From NCBI GenBank assembly GCA_030035585.1, contig CM057482.1:60330828-60394827 (forward strand): a stretch of 64,000 nt of DNA. Direction: 5' to 3'. The stretch is from Dugong dugon. Taxonomy: Eukaryota > Chordata > Mammalia > Sirenia > Dugongidae. This document shows positions 47,526 through 58,190 of the stretch, piece after piece (the stretch's first letter is position 1; every line of letters starts with the position of its first letter). A model generated the notes under the pieces. That model had not been told where the DNA came from, made no database searches, and worked only from the letters and a program-made list of their open reading frames with translations. A program made the translations under genes and the position numbers.

Positions 47526-47731
47526 GAGCCCCGGTGTGGTGCAACCGATTAGTGTGCTTAGCTGCAAACCGAAAGGTTGGAGGATTGAGTCCACCCAGAG
47601 GCACCATAGAGGAAAGGCTTGGCGATCTATTTCCGAAAAACCAGTTATTGAAAACCCTATGGAACAGAGTTCTACCCTGATACATATGAGAGCGCCATGA
47701 TTTGGAGTTGACCGGCAACTGATTTTTTGTC
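47526..47731 (+). mobile_element. AfroSINE just upstream of TUBGCP5
   Basis: Sense copy with 11-bp duplications TTTTACCTGAG (47515-47525 and 47732-47742). It inserted about 280 bp upstream of the TUBGCP5 ATG. Confidence 0.94.
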
Positions 47732-47737
47732 TTTTAC

Positions 47738-47880
47738 CTGAGGCAGAGGCCTTTTGAGTGTAGTAGATAAACCTCCCTTTCATCATTGAGCTCCACAAAG
47801 CGGCCCAATGCCATTTCGAACCCGCAAGGGAGGTATACCTTTGTCAGGTATAACGTGGTGCTGGGTTGTCTCCCGTTGTA
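47738..47880 (-). other. Exon-like segment upstream of TUBGCP5 (unproven)
   Basis: On the minus strand a T19 tract and AAG (an acceptor-like site at 47881-47901) precede 143 open nucleotides, which end CTCAG before GTAAAA, a donor-like site. The frame holds an ATG followed by ALGRFVELNDEREVYLLHSK. It ends in AG, phase 2, as exon 1 does, so it could join exon 2. I know no matching protein. The T-tract may simply be a retroposon A-tail read backwards. Confidence 0.25.
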
Positions 47881-47882
47881 CT

Positions 47883-47901
47883 TAAAAAAAAAAAAAAAAA
47901 A
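47883..47901 (+). repeat. Poly(A) run, 19 bp
   Basis: An uninterrupted A-run after GTTGTACTT. It may be the tail of an unrecognised retroposed sequence on the plus strand. Confidence 0.8.
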
Positions 47902-48431
47902 ATCGTAGAACTTAGTTGTGTACAGCAACATATTGTATCTATGGGCAAGAAACAGATTTTGGAGGAGAGAAACCCAGCATTCCCTAGCTCTGCAGTCCCC
48001 ACAGACCCAGGAAAATGCCCCATATACAGCTCTCTTGTCAGAGACCAGAAATACAGGATTCAGACCTTTGTTCTGGAATGTCACTTTGAGGAAAGTGGCC
48101 TGGGGGCCTGGGGTCTTGCTCCACTTTGATCCTGGCGGGGACTGTGAAGAGAGGTGGCCCCTCCACCGAATTGTAAGTTTTCCGAGCCCCAGGTCTCTTG
48201 TCTGACCCATACAGGTGCTCAGAGCCTCTAACTTTGTGAAGACAGAAAAGCTGTGACAGGACACCGGTTTGTGGGGCCGGGATAGATCTCTCAGCCCCAA
48301 GGGGGCTCATTGGGCCTCCTGCAGCAGCCTGAGAGCTCTTGATGGGAATGGCACACACTCCAAGGAAGGCTCCGCTCCCTTCACTGCCAGATTTCAGGCT
48401 ACTGGCTGCCCCATTTGTTTCCACACAGGAC

Positions 48432-48688
48432 CGAGGGTTGTATAATCTAGTGGTCAAGGGGGTAGGCCTTCAGAGACAGGCAAACAGGAGTCCCAGTCCT
48501 GGCTTCATCACTTATTGGGTGTGTCGCCTCCTGCAAATCACTTCTCTTTCAGCCTCAATTTCTTAAAAGAAGGTGAGGGTGGAGGAGTAGTGGTGGTAAA
48601 AACTGCCTATTTTGTAGGGTTAATGTATGTACAGTGCTTAGAGCCTGGCACATGGTAAGTCCTCAAAGAGTTAGCTGTTATTATTAAT
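48432..48688 (+). mobile_element. MIR SINE
   Basis: Near-complete MIR: GTATAATCTAGTGGTCAAGG, CCTGGCTTCATCACTTATTG, then CAGTGCTTAGAGCCTGGCAC and GTTAGCTGTTATTATTA. Confidence 0.8.
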
Positions 48689-48689
48689 C

Positions 48690-49545
48690 GGATTAATAGT
48701 GGTCTCTAGCTAACCTTTGTTAATGGTTGGATGATTTTGAGGAGTAGCCAGTTAGTTCTGTAGTTCCCTGTATTTATTTACACTTTCATTTTCAGGTATC
48801 ATGACCCTGTTTAGTTTTGCATCCTTCTGCAAGCTTCAGTTTCTCCTAGAGATGAGCTCTAACGATCACTAAGTTCCCCTCTTCACAGGCCACACTACAT
48901 AATCCACATTACAGCAAGTGTTAGCAAAGCAGGTTTTCGTGGTACTCAGGCTGAGTGCTGAAGTCTGTGCTCATTTCAAAAGGTATCGCCTGCTCTCACT
49001 GATTTATAACTCAGAGTGGCTAATCACTTTATAAACCTTATATGGCCAAAGATGGAGTATCATCTTGCTTTTGTTATTTGTAATGATAAAAACTACGTTT
49101 AATTGTTTCCCTTAATTTTTGCTCATAATAAACCATCCCCAAACTTATTACATATACTTGTTTAATTTTTTCTTTTAGGAGTCTGCTAGGTTTCCATATG
49201 GTTTATTACACTGCATTATTGTAGTAATAGACAGGTGATGCATCACCTAAAACATAGATTGCACAAATTCCCTAAGATGGAGAAAATCACAGTAGAAATG
49301 ATTCTATGTAAGGGAATTAATACTATCCCTAGGCAATCTTTTCTACTCTAGTTTTGATATCATCTGTATGCTTATAACTCTCAAATCTGTATGTGCAACT
49401 CACATTGTTCTTGGCACCCCAGATCTATAATTGCTGACTGTACATCTCCAAAAATCAATGTATATACACATATTTGTATATATGTATAAATAAAATACTA
49501 TATGTATAATAGATAAATATAACGTTTATTTGTTTATCATCTGTT
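48690..49545. other. Upstream flank, nothing recognised
   Basis: No gene or named repeat supported. There is a TA-rich microsatellite-like stretch at about 49455-49515. Confidence 0.45.
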
Positions 49546-49547
49546 TT

Positions 49548-49866
49548 ATCCACCAGAATGTAAGCTTCATGAGGGTCTGGCTCCCAGCTCATCTCTAGAA
49601 CTTAAAATAATACCTGGAACATAGCTAACCAGTTGCCATCACGTTAATTCTGATTCCTGGAAACCTCCTGTGTGTCAGAGTAGAACTGTGCTTCATAGGG
49701 TTTTCAGATACAGGTTGCCAGGCCTTTCTTCTGAGGCACCTCTGGGTGGACTTGAACCTCCAATCTTTTGGTTTACAGCTGAGCACATTAACTGTTTGCA
49801 CCCCTCAGAGACTCTGGAATATAGCCAGGAGTTAATGAATAATTGTTGAATGACAATAAATGAATG
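49548..49866 (+). mobile_element. L2 3' end split by an AfroSINE
   Basis: ACCAGAATGTAAGCTTCATG, ACCTGGAACATAGC, then after the SINE GTTAATGAATAATTGTTGAA and TGAATG. Together they form the L2 3' terminus. Confidence 0.7.
49626..49813 (-). mobile_element. AfroSINE with TSD
   Basis: Antisense copy flanked by CTGGAACATAGC (49614-49625) and CTGGAATATAGC (49814-49825). Confidence 0.93.
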
Positions 49867-49968
49867 TCTATCTGGATGGCCCAAACACTCAACTGAATTC
49901 ATTCTCTTGCTCCCCTATCAATCTCCCACCCCAGCTTCCTATCTTGAGGGATGTACCACCATACCCCA

Positions 49969-50020
49969 TATCTTAGGCTGGGTTCTCTGGAGAAGCAAAA
50001 CCAGTAAAGCATATAAATAC

Positions 50021-50053
<33 letters not shown>

Positions 50054-50546
50054 TTTCTATCAAGGGAATGACTCATGCAGTTGTAGAGGCTGCAACGTCC
50101 CAAGTCCACGGGTCAGAAAGAGGCTTCTGATTCACATAGCCGCAGGGGCTGGGGAACCCAAGATAGTAGGCTGAAGAGCAGGGCTGTTGCTCACAGACTG
50201 TGAAGATTGATGAATCCCAAGATTGGCAGGCAAGACTGCAGGTAAGCTGCTAGCTCTAGTCCCAAGACCCAGAGGTCAGATGAACAGGAGCCAGTTGCAG
50301 GATCTGGAACAAGTAAAAGTCCCAGCAAGGAGAGCAGGAATTGCTAGGCAGTGGAGGGTGGAGAGATGAAGGCTTAGGTGGGTGGTGAGCTGCCACAGGC
50401 CCTGCCCTCGCCAGTACCAACTCACAGCAGATCTCACGGGGCTGATCACATATCAAATCTCAACAGGGAAGTGATCACAACATATAATTATGACTGCCAA
50501 AACACTGGGAATCATGGCCCAGCCAAGTTGACACGCAACCATCACA
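49969..50546 (-). repeat. ERVL 3' LTR
   Basis: Read on the minus strand it begins TGTGATGGTTGCGTGTCAAC and ends CTAAGATA (terminal CA mutated). A (TA)n(GA)n microsatellite lies at about 50020-50053. Confidence 0.9.
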
Positions 50547-50560
50547 GTCCACCCCTTGTC
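50547..50560 (-). other. ERVL polypurine tract
   Basis: On the minus strand GACAAGGGGTGGAC lies directly before the 3' LTR. Confidence 0.65.
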
Positions 50561-50857
50561 AACTTGGCACCTATACACATCTCCTTGAACCTTACATAAT
50601 CTTTGAATAAAGACTGTTACGAAGTCATACTTGAGCCTAACATACAACGAACACACAACTGAAAATGCAGTAGCCCTCTTTACATCTTATAAGTGAAGAA
50701 AACAAATATTTAATGCACACGTACAAAGCAGAAATGCTCATAACAATTTCAGTCTTTGTTTCTGCAGCTGGTCATGTGGCCATAACTGGTATTTAGAGCT
50801 ACCTTCTTCCATCACCCGTTCTAGATCCCCTTTGCCCTCAGCAAGCACCTCATCTGG

Positions 50858-51922
50858 TCATGGTTCTTTGCCTGGTGTGGTGACCCAAACCTTCATTCCT
50901 GAAGGGTCTGGGCCATTAGTAGTCATGTTAGAATTGGGTTGCTGTAGTTTTGCATTGACTTTAATCACAGGGCATGGTAATACTAAGAGACACCCTAAGG
51001 GATCTCCTGCATTCCAGACATACTCTTCTTTACCTCTATTGTGTAATGTTAATCTGATTTTCTCTTGGTAATCAGGATCAATCACACCAGCCAGTATGGT
51101 AATTCCCTTCCTTGCCTGTTGATCCAGAGGCATGAGGATTCCAGAGTGGCCAGGTGGCATTGTTAGCTTCCAGTTCAATGGAATCAGTGATGTGTCTCCT
51201 GGTGAGCACGTTCCTCCATTTGGAACTAAGACCTCTAGACCTGCAGAGCATAAGGTTGCAGGGACAAGAAGCAAAAGTCTTGTGAGTCGCTTACACAGCA
51301 GCCTGAACCTATTGCAGAGCCTTCTCTTGTTCCGTGCCCCACTCAAAACTAGAGCTTTTCGAGTCACTTGACAAATAGGCCAGAGTAGCACACCCAAATA
51401 AGGAATATGCTGCCTCCAAGATCCAAAGAGGTCTGCTAGGTGTTGTGCCTCCTTTTTAGATGTGGGAGGAGCCAGATGCAAGAACTTATCCTTCACTTTA
51501 GAAGGAATATCTGGACATGCCCCACACCACTGGACCCCCAGAAATTTCACTGAGGTGGAAGGTGCCTGAATTTTTGTGGGATTAATTTCCAACCTTCTAG
51601 CATGCAAATGTTTTACGAGTAAGTCCAGAGTCATTGACACATCTTCCTTACTAGGTCCAGTCAGCCTAATGTCATCAATATAATGGACCAATGTGATGTC
51701 TTGTGGAAGGGAAAGGTGATCAAGGTCCCTGCAGACTAAATTATGACATAGGGCTGGAGAGTTAATGTAGCCCTGAGGTAGGCATCTGAAGGTGTGTATT
51801 GCTGGCCTTGCCAGCTGAAGGCAAACTGCTTCAGATGGTCCTTGGAAACAGGTATGGAGAAAAGGCATTAGCCAGATCAATAGCTGCATACTAGGTACCA
51901 GGAGATGTGTTAATTTGCTCAA
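50858..51922 (-). pseudogene. ERVL pol relic: reverse transcriptase joined to dUTPase
   Basis: A 354-codon open frame. Residues 1 to about 190 are RT, with LPQGYINSP at 48-56 and the catalytic YIDD box at 81-84 (51671-51682). From about residue 232 the frame is a dUTPase with AGVIDPDY at 278-285 and a C-terminal [18 protein letters not shown] is known for a dUTPase at the end of pol. Between them, residues about 193-230 read out of the RT frame, and the RNase H and integrase are gone, so the fusion is a deletion product. It is not a working polyprotein. Confidence 0.88.
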
Positions 51923-51961
51923 GCAATGAAACTACATCTGGAACAGCAGCTGCAATTGGAG

Positions 51962-52390
51962 TCACCACCTGGTTAAGTTTCGATAATCCATTGTCATTCT
52001 CCAAGATCCATCTGTTTTTTGCATGGGCCAGATAGGTGAGTTGAATGGGGATGTGGCAGGATTCACCACCCCTGTATCCTTCGAGTCCTTGATGGTGGCA
52101 GTAATCTCTGCAGTCCCTCCAGGAATGCCGTATTGCTTTTGGTTTACTATTTTCCTAGGTGGGGCCAGTTGTAATGACTTCCACTTGGCTTTTCCTACCG
52201 TAATAGCCCATACTCCATTTGTTAGGGATCCAATGTGGGGATTCTGCCAGTTGCTGAGTGTATCTATTGCAATTATGCATTCTGGAACTGGGGAAATCAC
52301 TACAGGATAGGTTTGGGGACCCACTGGACCTACTGTGAGACTGACATGAGCTAAGAATCCATTAATAACCTGACCTCCATACAACCCCAC
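51962..52390 (-). pseudogene. ERVL protease end and RT start relic
   Basis: A 142-codon frame: the first part fits the end of a retroviral protease, the last part the RT N-terminus (SPFNSPIWPMQKTDGSWRMT). It lies 39 bp upstream of the RT-dUTPase frame, from which it is separated by a frame break. Confidence 0.75.
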
Positions 52391-52613
52391 TCTGACTGTG
52401 GACCACGGTGAGGTTTTGGGTCTCCTAGAATTAGTGTCAGTTCAGAGCCCGTATCAGTAATCCCTGAAAAGTCTGATTATTTCCTTTTCCCTAATGAACA
52501 GTCATTCTTGTAAAAGGTTGTAGATCCCTTTGGGGACTGCTGGGAGAAAGATTAACAGTATAAGTTTTTGGCAGTATATTGGAGTCCTTCCTCAAGGGGA
52601 CCCGGCCTCCCCT

Positions 52614-53102
52614 TCAATCAAGGGATTGTGGGTCTGGAAACTCGCTCAAGTCTGGGAATTGATTGAGGTGCCATGACTCTCTATTCTGGAGATTGGAGTT
52701 AGATTGTTGTTCACTTGACCTAGAATTCATCAGCTTGTACAGATCAAGTAAATATTTAGTAGATTTCCTATCTATTTCACCCCTAGGGACACCATGACTA
52801 AGTAGCCAATGCCGTAAGTCCATATGAGTCAGATTATTATTACTGCTTTGACTCTGCTGTCCATTACGGTAACCACACCCACCTTGTCTTTGTTGGTTGA
52901 TTGCTGCCACTTGGCCCCTACTACCATGGGCTCCAATCAGCCCTATTGAAGTTAGATGTCTTAATTGAGTTAAGTCAGTACCCACTGTCAAGTCTGACGT
53001 AAATAAAATAGCAATCACAGCAGTCTTCAAGGATGCTGGGGCTCCCTTCGCAAATTTGTTCCTCACCACTGTGGTAAAAGGTGTGTCCCCTGGGTACTCC
53101 AT
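52614..53102 (-). pseudogene. ERVL gag relic, C-terminal part
   Basis: A 162-codon open frame, Asn/Gln-rich in the middle (QSQSSNNN), between the protease relic and the capsid-like relic. Assignment is from position. I see no clear zinc knuckle. Confidence 0.55.
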
Positions 53103-53207
53103 GTGTGAGTCTGTGGGTCTAACTTGATAAATCTACTTTAGCATGCCAGTTTCCCTTTTGGATACCTTCTGCAGTATACCTAGGCAGGTCTGGTACTTCA
53201 ATTTTAT

Positions 53208-53426
53208 TTAGTGTAGGCCACCACGTAACCCATGCTTCAGTGGCTCAACCAAATAAACTATTAGATCCTTTCCTAACTTCTTGATCTGAAACATTGAATG
53301 AATAATCTGTGCTAAGTGAGCCATGTCAATAAACCCAGACTGATCCATCTTTATGTTCCTTGCACCATTATCCCATACCCTTAATAGCCATTCCCACACA
53401 TATTCCCCAGGTTTCTGTTTGCACAT
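53208..53426 (-). pseudogene. ERVL gag relic, capsid part
   Basis: A 72-codon frame with GEYVWEWLLRVWDNGARN. The position and the tryptophan-rich helix suggest capsid. Broken at both ends. Confidence 0.6.
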
Positions 53427-53861
53427 ATTAGAAAAGTCAAGCAGTTCTTTCAGAGTGTAGCGTACCTCCTACTGGGTCACGCTTTGTATTTCACCTTTTG
53501 GGGCTTTCTGGGACTTAATCTGTTATAGGTCTAGAAGCCAAAATTGGAGAAATTTTTTGAGAACATTCAGCATTGTCTTGTAAAGCATCTGCCTTAGGTG
53601 ATGTCCCAGGCAATGATTCAGACAATGATTAGATGCAGCTGGGTTAATCTCATTAGATCAGAGTGGAGGGGCTAATGGTTCTGTTGGTAGGAGTGATTCA
53701 ACGGAATTTAGGGGCTCAGTGTCTCCAGCTTGGTGATTATCTGCCAGTATGTCCCCATCCCAGGTTTCAGGATCCTATTTCTTTCCCAATCAGTGCCCTC
53801 ATTTTAACTTCAGACACATCTTGAGTTTGGCACTTGAGTTGACGTGGTAGTTCGGTCACTC

Positions 53862-54269
53862 TTACAGTAAGACTATGGGTTTGGTTTTTGGCAACATCAG
53901 CTCTGTTATTACAAGACAAGGCTTTCTTTCAAGGCATAAGTGGAAACTGAGGTTGTTTATGCACCACTTGAGCTTCGACTCTAAAGCCCTGAGCTCATCT
54001 CTTTCTTTCACCAATTTGTCTAGCAAAAGTAGGACCAACCAACAAGCTTCATTATACTTCTCATTATGACAAAATTGTAGAAAAGTATCATACATGCAAT
54101 CACCCAGAGCCTCGTCTTTCATCAATACCCGATCTATTGGTGGTGATATTTTGCATATTTGAATTATCACCTCATGCCATAGATTAGCAGTACCCTCTTT
54201 ACTACTGGAAACAGAGTCATCAACATCTTTAAGACTAACCAGACTTGAGAACAAATTTAGAAAATTCAT
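53862..54269 (-). pseudogene. ERVL gag relic, N-terminal part
   Basis: A 135-codon frame starting MNFLNLFSSL about 40 bp inside the 5' LTR, where gag should start. It contains a coiled-coil-like run LVLLLLDKLVKERDELRAL. Confidence 0.7.
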
Positions 54270-54291
54270 CTTTACAATTTTGTTTCTCTAG

Positions 54292-54310
54292 AACCACTCT
54301 CGGTATCAAA
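54292..54310 (-). other. ERVL primer-binding site, tRNA-Leu-like
   Basis: On the minus strand TTTGATACCGAGAGTGGTTC follows the 5' LTR. It is a decayed match to the tRNA-Leu site seen intact in the MaLR at 42993. Confidence 0.6.
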
Positions 54311-54365
54311 TGTCTTAGGCTAGGCTCTCTAGAGAAGCAAAACCAGTGAAGTGTATATATATATG

Positions 54366-54402
<37 letters not shown>

Positions 54403-54903
54403 TTATATCAAGGATATGGCTCGTGCAGTTGTAGAGGCTGCAACATCCCAAGTCTGTGGTTCAGGAAGGATGCTTCTGACTGACGTAGCCACAGGGGCCA
54501 GCGACCCCAAGATCGGCAGGCCAAAGAGCAGGGCTGTTGTTCACAGGCTGTGAAGATCAATGAATCCCAAGAGTGGCAGGCAAGACTGCAGGTAAGCTGC
54601 TAGCTCAAGTCCCAGGAACCAGAGGTCAGGCGAACAGGAGCCAGCTGCAGGATCCAGGACAAGCAAAAGCCCCAGCAAGGAGAGCAGAAATTGCTAGGTG
54701 GCGGAGGCTGGAGAGATGAAGGCTTAGGGGGGTGGTGAGCTGCCACAAGGCCCCGCCCCCATCGGTACCACCTCATAGCAGATCCCATCATGGAGGTGAT
54801 CACATATCAAATCTCGACAGGAAAGTGATCACAACATTGTACAACTGCCAGAGCACTGAGGATCATGGCCCAGCCAAGTTGACACATAGTCTTAGCCATC
54901 GCA
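54311..54903 (-). repeat. ERVL 5' LTR
   Basis: A 593-bp LTR from TGTCTTAGGCTAGGCTCTC to TTAGCCATCGCA, with a (TA)n(GA)n microsatellite at about 54352-54400. It aligns along its length to the 3' LTR. Confidence 0.9.
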
Positions 54904-54908
54904 CCCCA

Positions 54909-55159
54909 CAACCTCTCAGCCAGAATGCTGGACTCCTCTTCCTTCCCCCTTTTCCTCATTCTCTCTTTCCTCTCAGTAATAAAGAACGATGATTTGATTT
55001 CTAAATCTCTGAGGTCTGCCCTCTCTTCCCCACTGCCTTAGTTCAGACCTCCAAACTCTTAAGACGCCTCCATACTTGTGTCTCTGACTCCAGTCCTTTA
55101 CCATTCCTATTTGTCCATGATCTCCCTAAAAGTTAAAGTTGGTGACAACACTCCCCATT
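54909..55159. other. Flank of ERVL, unassigned
   Basis: A pyrimidine-rich stretch (CTTCCTTCCCCCTTTTCC) that may be an old repeat split by the ERVL and MER20. Confidence 0.35.
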
Positions 55160-55167
55160 GCCTACAG

Positions 55168-55387
55168 CAGGATTTCTCAACTTCAACACTTAGTGGCATT
55201 TTGGGCCAGATAATTCTTTATTGTGCAATGTTGTCTTATGCACTGTATGTTTAGCAGCATCCCTGGCCTGTACCCACTGGATGCCAATGGCAACTACCCT
55301 GCCCCCCAGTTGTGGCAGCTAAAAATGTCTCCAGACACTGCCAAGTATCCTCTGGGGGGCAAAATCACCCCTGGTTAAGAACCACTG
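55168..55387 (-). mobile_element. MER20 hAT DNA transposon
   Basis: CAGGATTTCTCAACTTCAAC at one end and GGTTAAGAACCACTG at the other, with TTGGGCCAGATAATTCTTTA inside. GCCTACAG and GCATACAG (55160-55167 and 55388-55395) form an 8-bp duplication with one change. Confidence 0.88.
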
Positions 55388-55689
55388 GCATACAGGATAA
55401 ATGTCAAACTCCTGAGCAATACTATCTCAGAATTTTCCTGACCTTGCCTTACCTAATCAGCTTCATCTCATTCCACACAGTCCTACACTGCAGAACTATG
55501 GATAGTCCATTTTCTTGGATAAGAAGACACGATATCATAAAAATGGCAATTCTCCACAGATTAATCAATGCAATTTCTCTCAGTTTGAAAACCAGGCCCT
55601 TGATGATCTAGTTCCCTGATACTTCTTGGCTTTATGTCCTACTGCTTTCTCCCTTAGGCACTTGGAGAGCTTATGCAGGGAGAAGAAAG

Positions 55690-56330
55690 TGATTAAGTCC
55701 AATTTATCTACTATTTTTTTTCATGGATTGTGCTTTGGATGTGATATAAAAAACTCATTGCTAAACCCAATGTAACAGAATTTTTTCTATGTTCTTCTAG
55801 AAGCTTTTCAGACTTAAATTTTACTTTTATGTCTATAATTCATTTTGAATTAATTTTTCTATAATGTGTGATGTATACATTCATTTTTTGCGTATGATGT
55901 CTGATTGTTCTAGCACCGTTTGTTGAAAAGATATCATTTCTCCATTGGACTGCCTTTGTGCTTTTGCCAAAAATTAGTTAGCTACATTTGTATGGGTCTA
56001 TTTTTGGGCTCTCTATTCTGTTCTATTGTCTATCAATACCACATTCTTGATTACTGTAGCTTTATAGTAAGTTTTGAAGTTGAATAGTGTGATGGTTAAG
56101 GTTGTGTGTCACCTTGGCCTGGCCATGATTCTCAGTGGCTTGGCAGTCATCCAGATCGTAGCTGGAAAGCCTCAATCTTGTATCATTAAATATGATGTTA
56201 ACTATAGGTTTCTAGTCTTAACTGCTGAGAGTCTTTTATTTTTATTTTTTATCATGAATGGATGTCGAATTTTGATGAATACCTTTTCTGCAAGAATTGA
56301 AATGATCGATTGGTTTTTATTATTATGTTC
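55690..56330 (-). mobile_element. Old L1 fragment
   Basis: Antisense L1 text (AGTCCAATTTATCTACTATT; CTTGATTACTGTAGCTTTAT; ATGAATGGATGTCGAATTTT), split by an ERVL LTR fragment. Confidence 0.7.
56088..56165 (+). mobile_element. ERVL LTR 5' fragment
   Basis: TGTGATGGTTAAGGTTGTGT and CTGGCCATGATTCTCAGTGG match the start of the ERVL LTRs, here in the opposite orientation. Confidence 0.75.
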
Positions 56331-56334
56331 TTTT

Positions 56335-57580
56335 TTTGAAAATGATACTGTGTTTTTGGTGAAAGTTTACACAGCAAGTTAGGTTTCCATTTGACAATTT
56401 CCACACAACTTGTTCAGTGATATTAGTCACATTTTTCACAATGTGTCAGCATTCTCTTTCATTGTGTTCTCGTTGTTCCATTTCCAGTAGTCTAGTTTCC
56501 CACCCCTCCTTATCTTCTCATCTTTGCTTTAGAGTAAATGTTGACCTTTCGGTTTTGTACAAATGATGTTTTAGTAGAGCACCATTCTTATGGGTAATAT
56601 CCTTTATTTTGTGTGCCACTCTGCTGTTTTGCTAAAAGGTAATGTCAGGATAGTTTCAGTTCAAGGTTTAAAGAGTATCTCAGGGTGATAGTCTCAAAGA
56701 GACCTCTGGTCTCAACTAGTTCAGTTAGTCTGGCCTTTTTTAAGAGTTTGAGTTTTGTTTTACATTTTTCTCCAGTTCTATCAAGGACCATCTATTGTGG
56801 CCCTGATCGGAATGATCAGTGGTGTTAGCTGGGCACCATCTAGTTCTTCTGGTCCCAGGGTAGATGAGGCCAGGGCTGTCAGCCCTATAGATTTGTTTCT
56901 TCTTTGAAATTTTGGTTACCTTCTGACTCTTTTGCTCCTGACGAGTAGAGACTAATAGTTGTATATTAGATGGCTGCTCACAAGCTTTTATGACCCCACA
57001 CGCTACTCACTTTACTAGGATGCAGAACTTTAGCTTTGTGAACTATAATTGTGCCAATTGACTGAGCTGTCCCATGAGACTATGGTCCTAAGTCTTCAAA
57101 CCAGGAAACCAGTCTCGGGAATTGTTTGATTATATCTGAGGAGTATCTGTAGTGTGTCTTCAGTGAATATATGTGTCTGCACACACATATCTGTATTTAC
57201 ATGTATATATAGATACATTTAAAGAGCCCTAGTGGCACAGTGGTTAAAGTGCTTGGTTGCTAACCATTGAAAGGTTAGTGGTTCTAACCTCTGCAGTGGA
57301 AAGATGTGGCAGTCTGTGTCTATAAAGATTTTCAGCCTTGGAAACCCTATGGGGAAATTCTACTTTGTCCCACAGGGTCGCTATGAGTCAGAATCAACTC
57401 GATGACAATGGGTTTGGTTTTGGTATAGATACTTCTGTCTGTTCTCATATATGTATACATCTGCATCTACTTGTATACCTATATGCCTATACCTATCCGT
57501 ATGTGATCTTATACTTGTTTTTTAGTCTTTGTTGGAGTTATTGTCATCTTATATATGTCAAATCCTTTACTACCAGCATT
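56335..57580 (-). mobile_element. L1 3' UTR
   Basis: Antisense equivalent of the 3' UTR at 21460-23185 (GTGAAAGTTTACACAGCAAG; GCACCATCTAGTTCTTCTGG), with an AfroSINE at 57217. It ends at the heptamer array. Confidence 0.75.
57217..57423 (+). mobile_element. AfroSINE with 9-bp TSD
   Basis: Sense copy flanked by TATAGATAC at 57208-57216 and 57424-57432. Confidence 0.94.
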
Positions 57581-57589
57581 CTTGTTCAA

Positions 57590-58190
57590 AGCACACAGCA
57601 CAGAGTACACAGCACACTGCATATTGCACAAAGAAGAAAGCACACAGCACCCAGCATACTGTACACAGCACATGGCATGTTGCACACTGCACAAGGCACA
57701 CAGTTCACAGCACACTGCATGCTGCTTGGAGCACAAAGCACACACTATACAACACTCAGCACACATCACACTACATGCAGCACTCAGCAGAAAGCCCGCA
57801 GCACATAGCACATAGCACACTGCAACAGCAGACTGCACACTGTACACAGCAGAAAGCACACTGCGAACTGCACAATGTACACTGCAACCCACAGAATGAA
57901 CACAGCACACAGCAAACTGCACACAGCACGCTGCATACAGTAGAAAGCACACATCACTTGGCACACTGCACACACCAGAAAGCACACCGCACAAAGCACA
58001 AGGCACACTACACACAGCACACTGTACACAGCAGAAAACACACAGCACATAGCACACAGCTAACAGCAAACAGCAATCTGCACACTGCACACAACACACT
58101 TCACATTGCTCATTGTACACAGTACATGTCACACTACACACAATGTACAGCACACAGCCCACATCACACTGCATGCAGCACTAAGCAGAA
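57590..58190 (+). repeat. Heptamer array, consensus AGCACAC, about 86 units
   Basis: The 601 bp parse into 7-bp units resembling AGCACAC/TGCACAC from end to end, with one 6-bp unit (TGCAAC at 57821-57826). Phase is kept: AGCAGAA-type units at 57848, 57974 and 58030 are 18 and 26 units apart. Most units carry substitutions. The unit has no stop on either strand and 7 leaves remainder 1 on division by 3. All frames therefore read the same peptide (STQHTAH or VCCVLCA), which explains the open frames of over 200 codons at 57529-58215 and 57509-58174. These are not genes. Confidence 0.97.

Larger units (their letters stand above)
49969..54903 (-). mobile_element. ERVL provirus, both LTRs, broken gag and pol with dUTPase
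   Basis: 5' LTR at the right (54311-54903), then primer site, gag, protease/RT and dUTPase relics, polypurine tract and 3' LTR (49969-50546). CCCCA at 49964-49968 and 54904-54908 is a perfect 5-bp duplication. RNase H and integrase are missing, so the element is about 4.9 kb and shorter than a complete ERVL. Stops and frame changes inactivate every gene. There is no env, as usual for ERVL. Confidence 0.93.

Noticed and set aside
47738-47880. tRNA gene suggested by GGGTTCGAAATGG on the minus strand
   Set aside because: Only a B-box-like match is present. No cloverleaf or A box could be drawn.
47734-48300. A 188-codon minus-strand open frame upstream of TUBGCP5
   Set aside because: It reads through the poly(T) run as a string of Phe and has no recognisable domain. 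Only the 143-bp part with splice-like ends was kept as a weak candidate.
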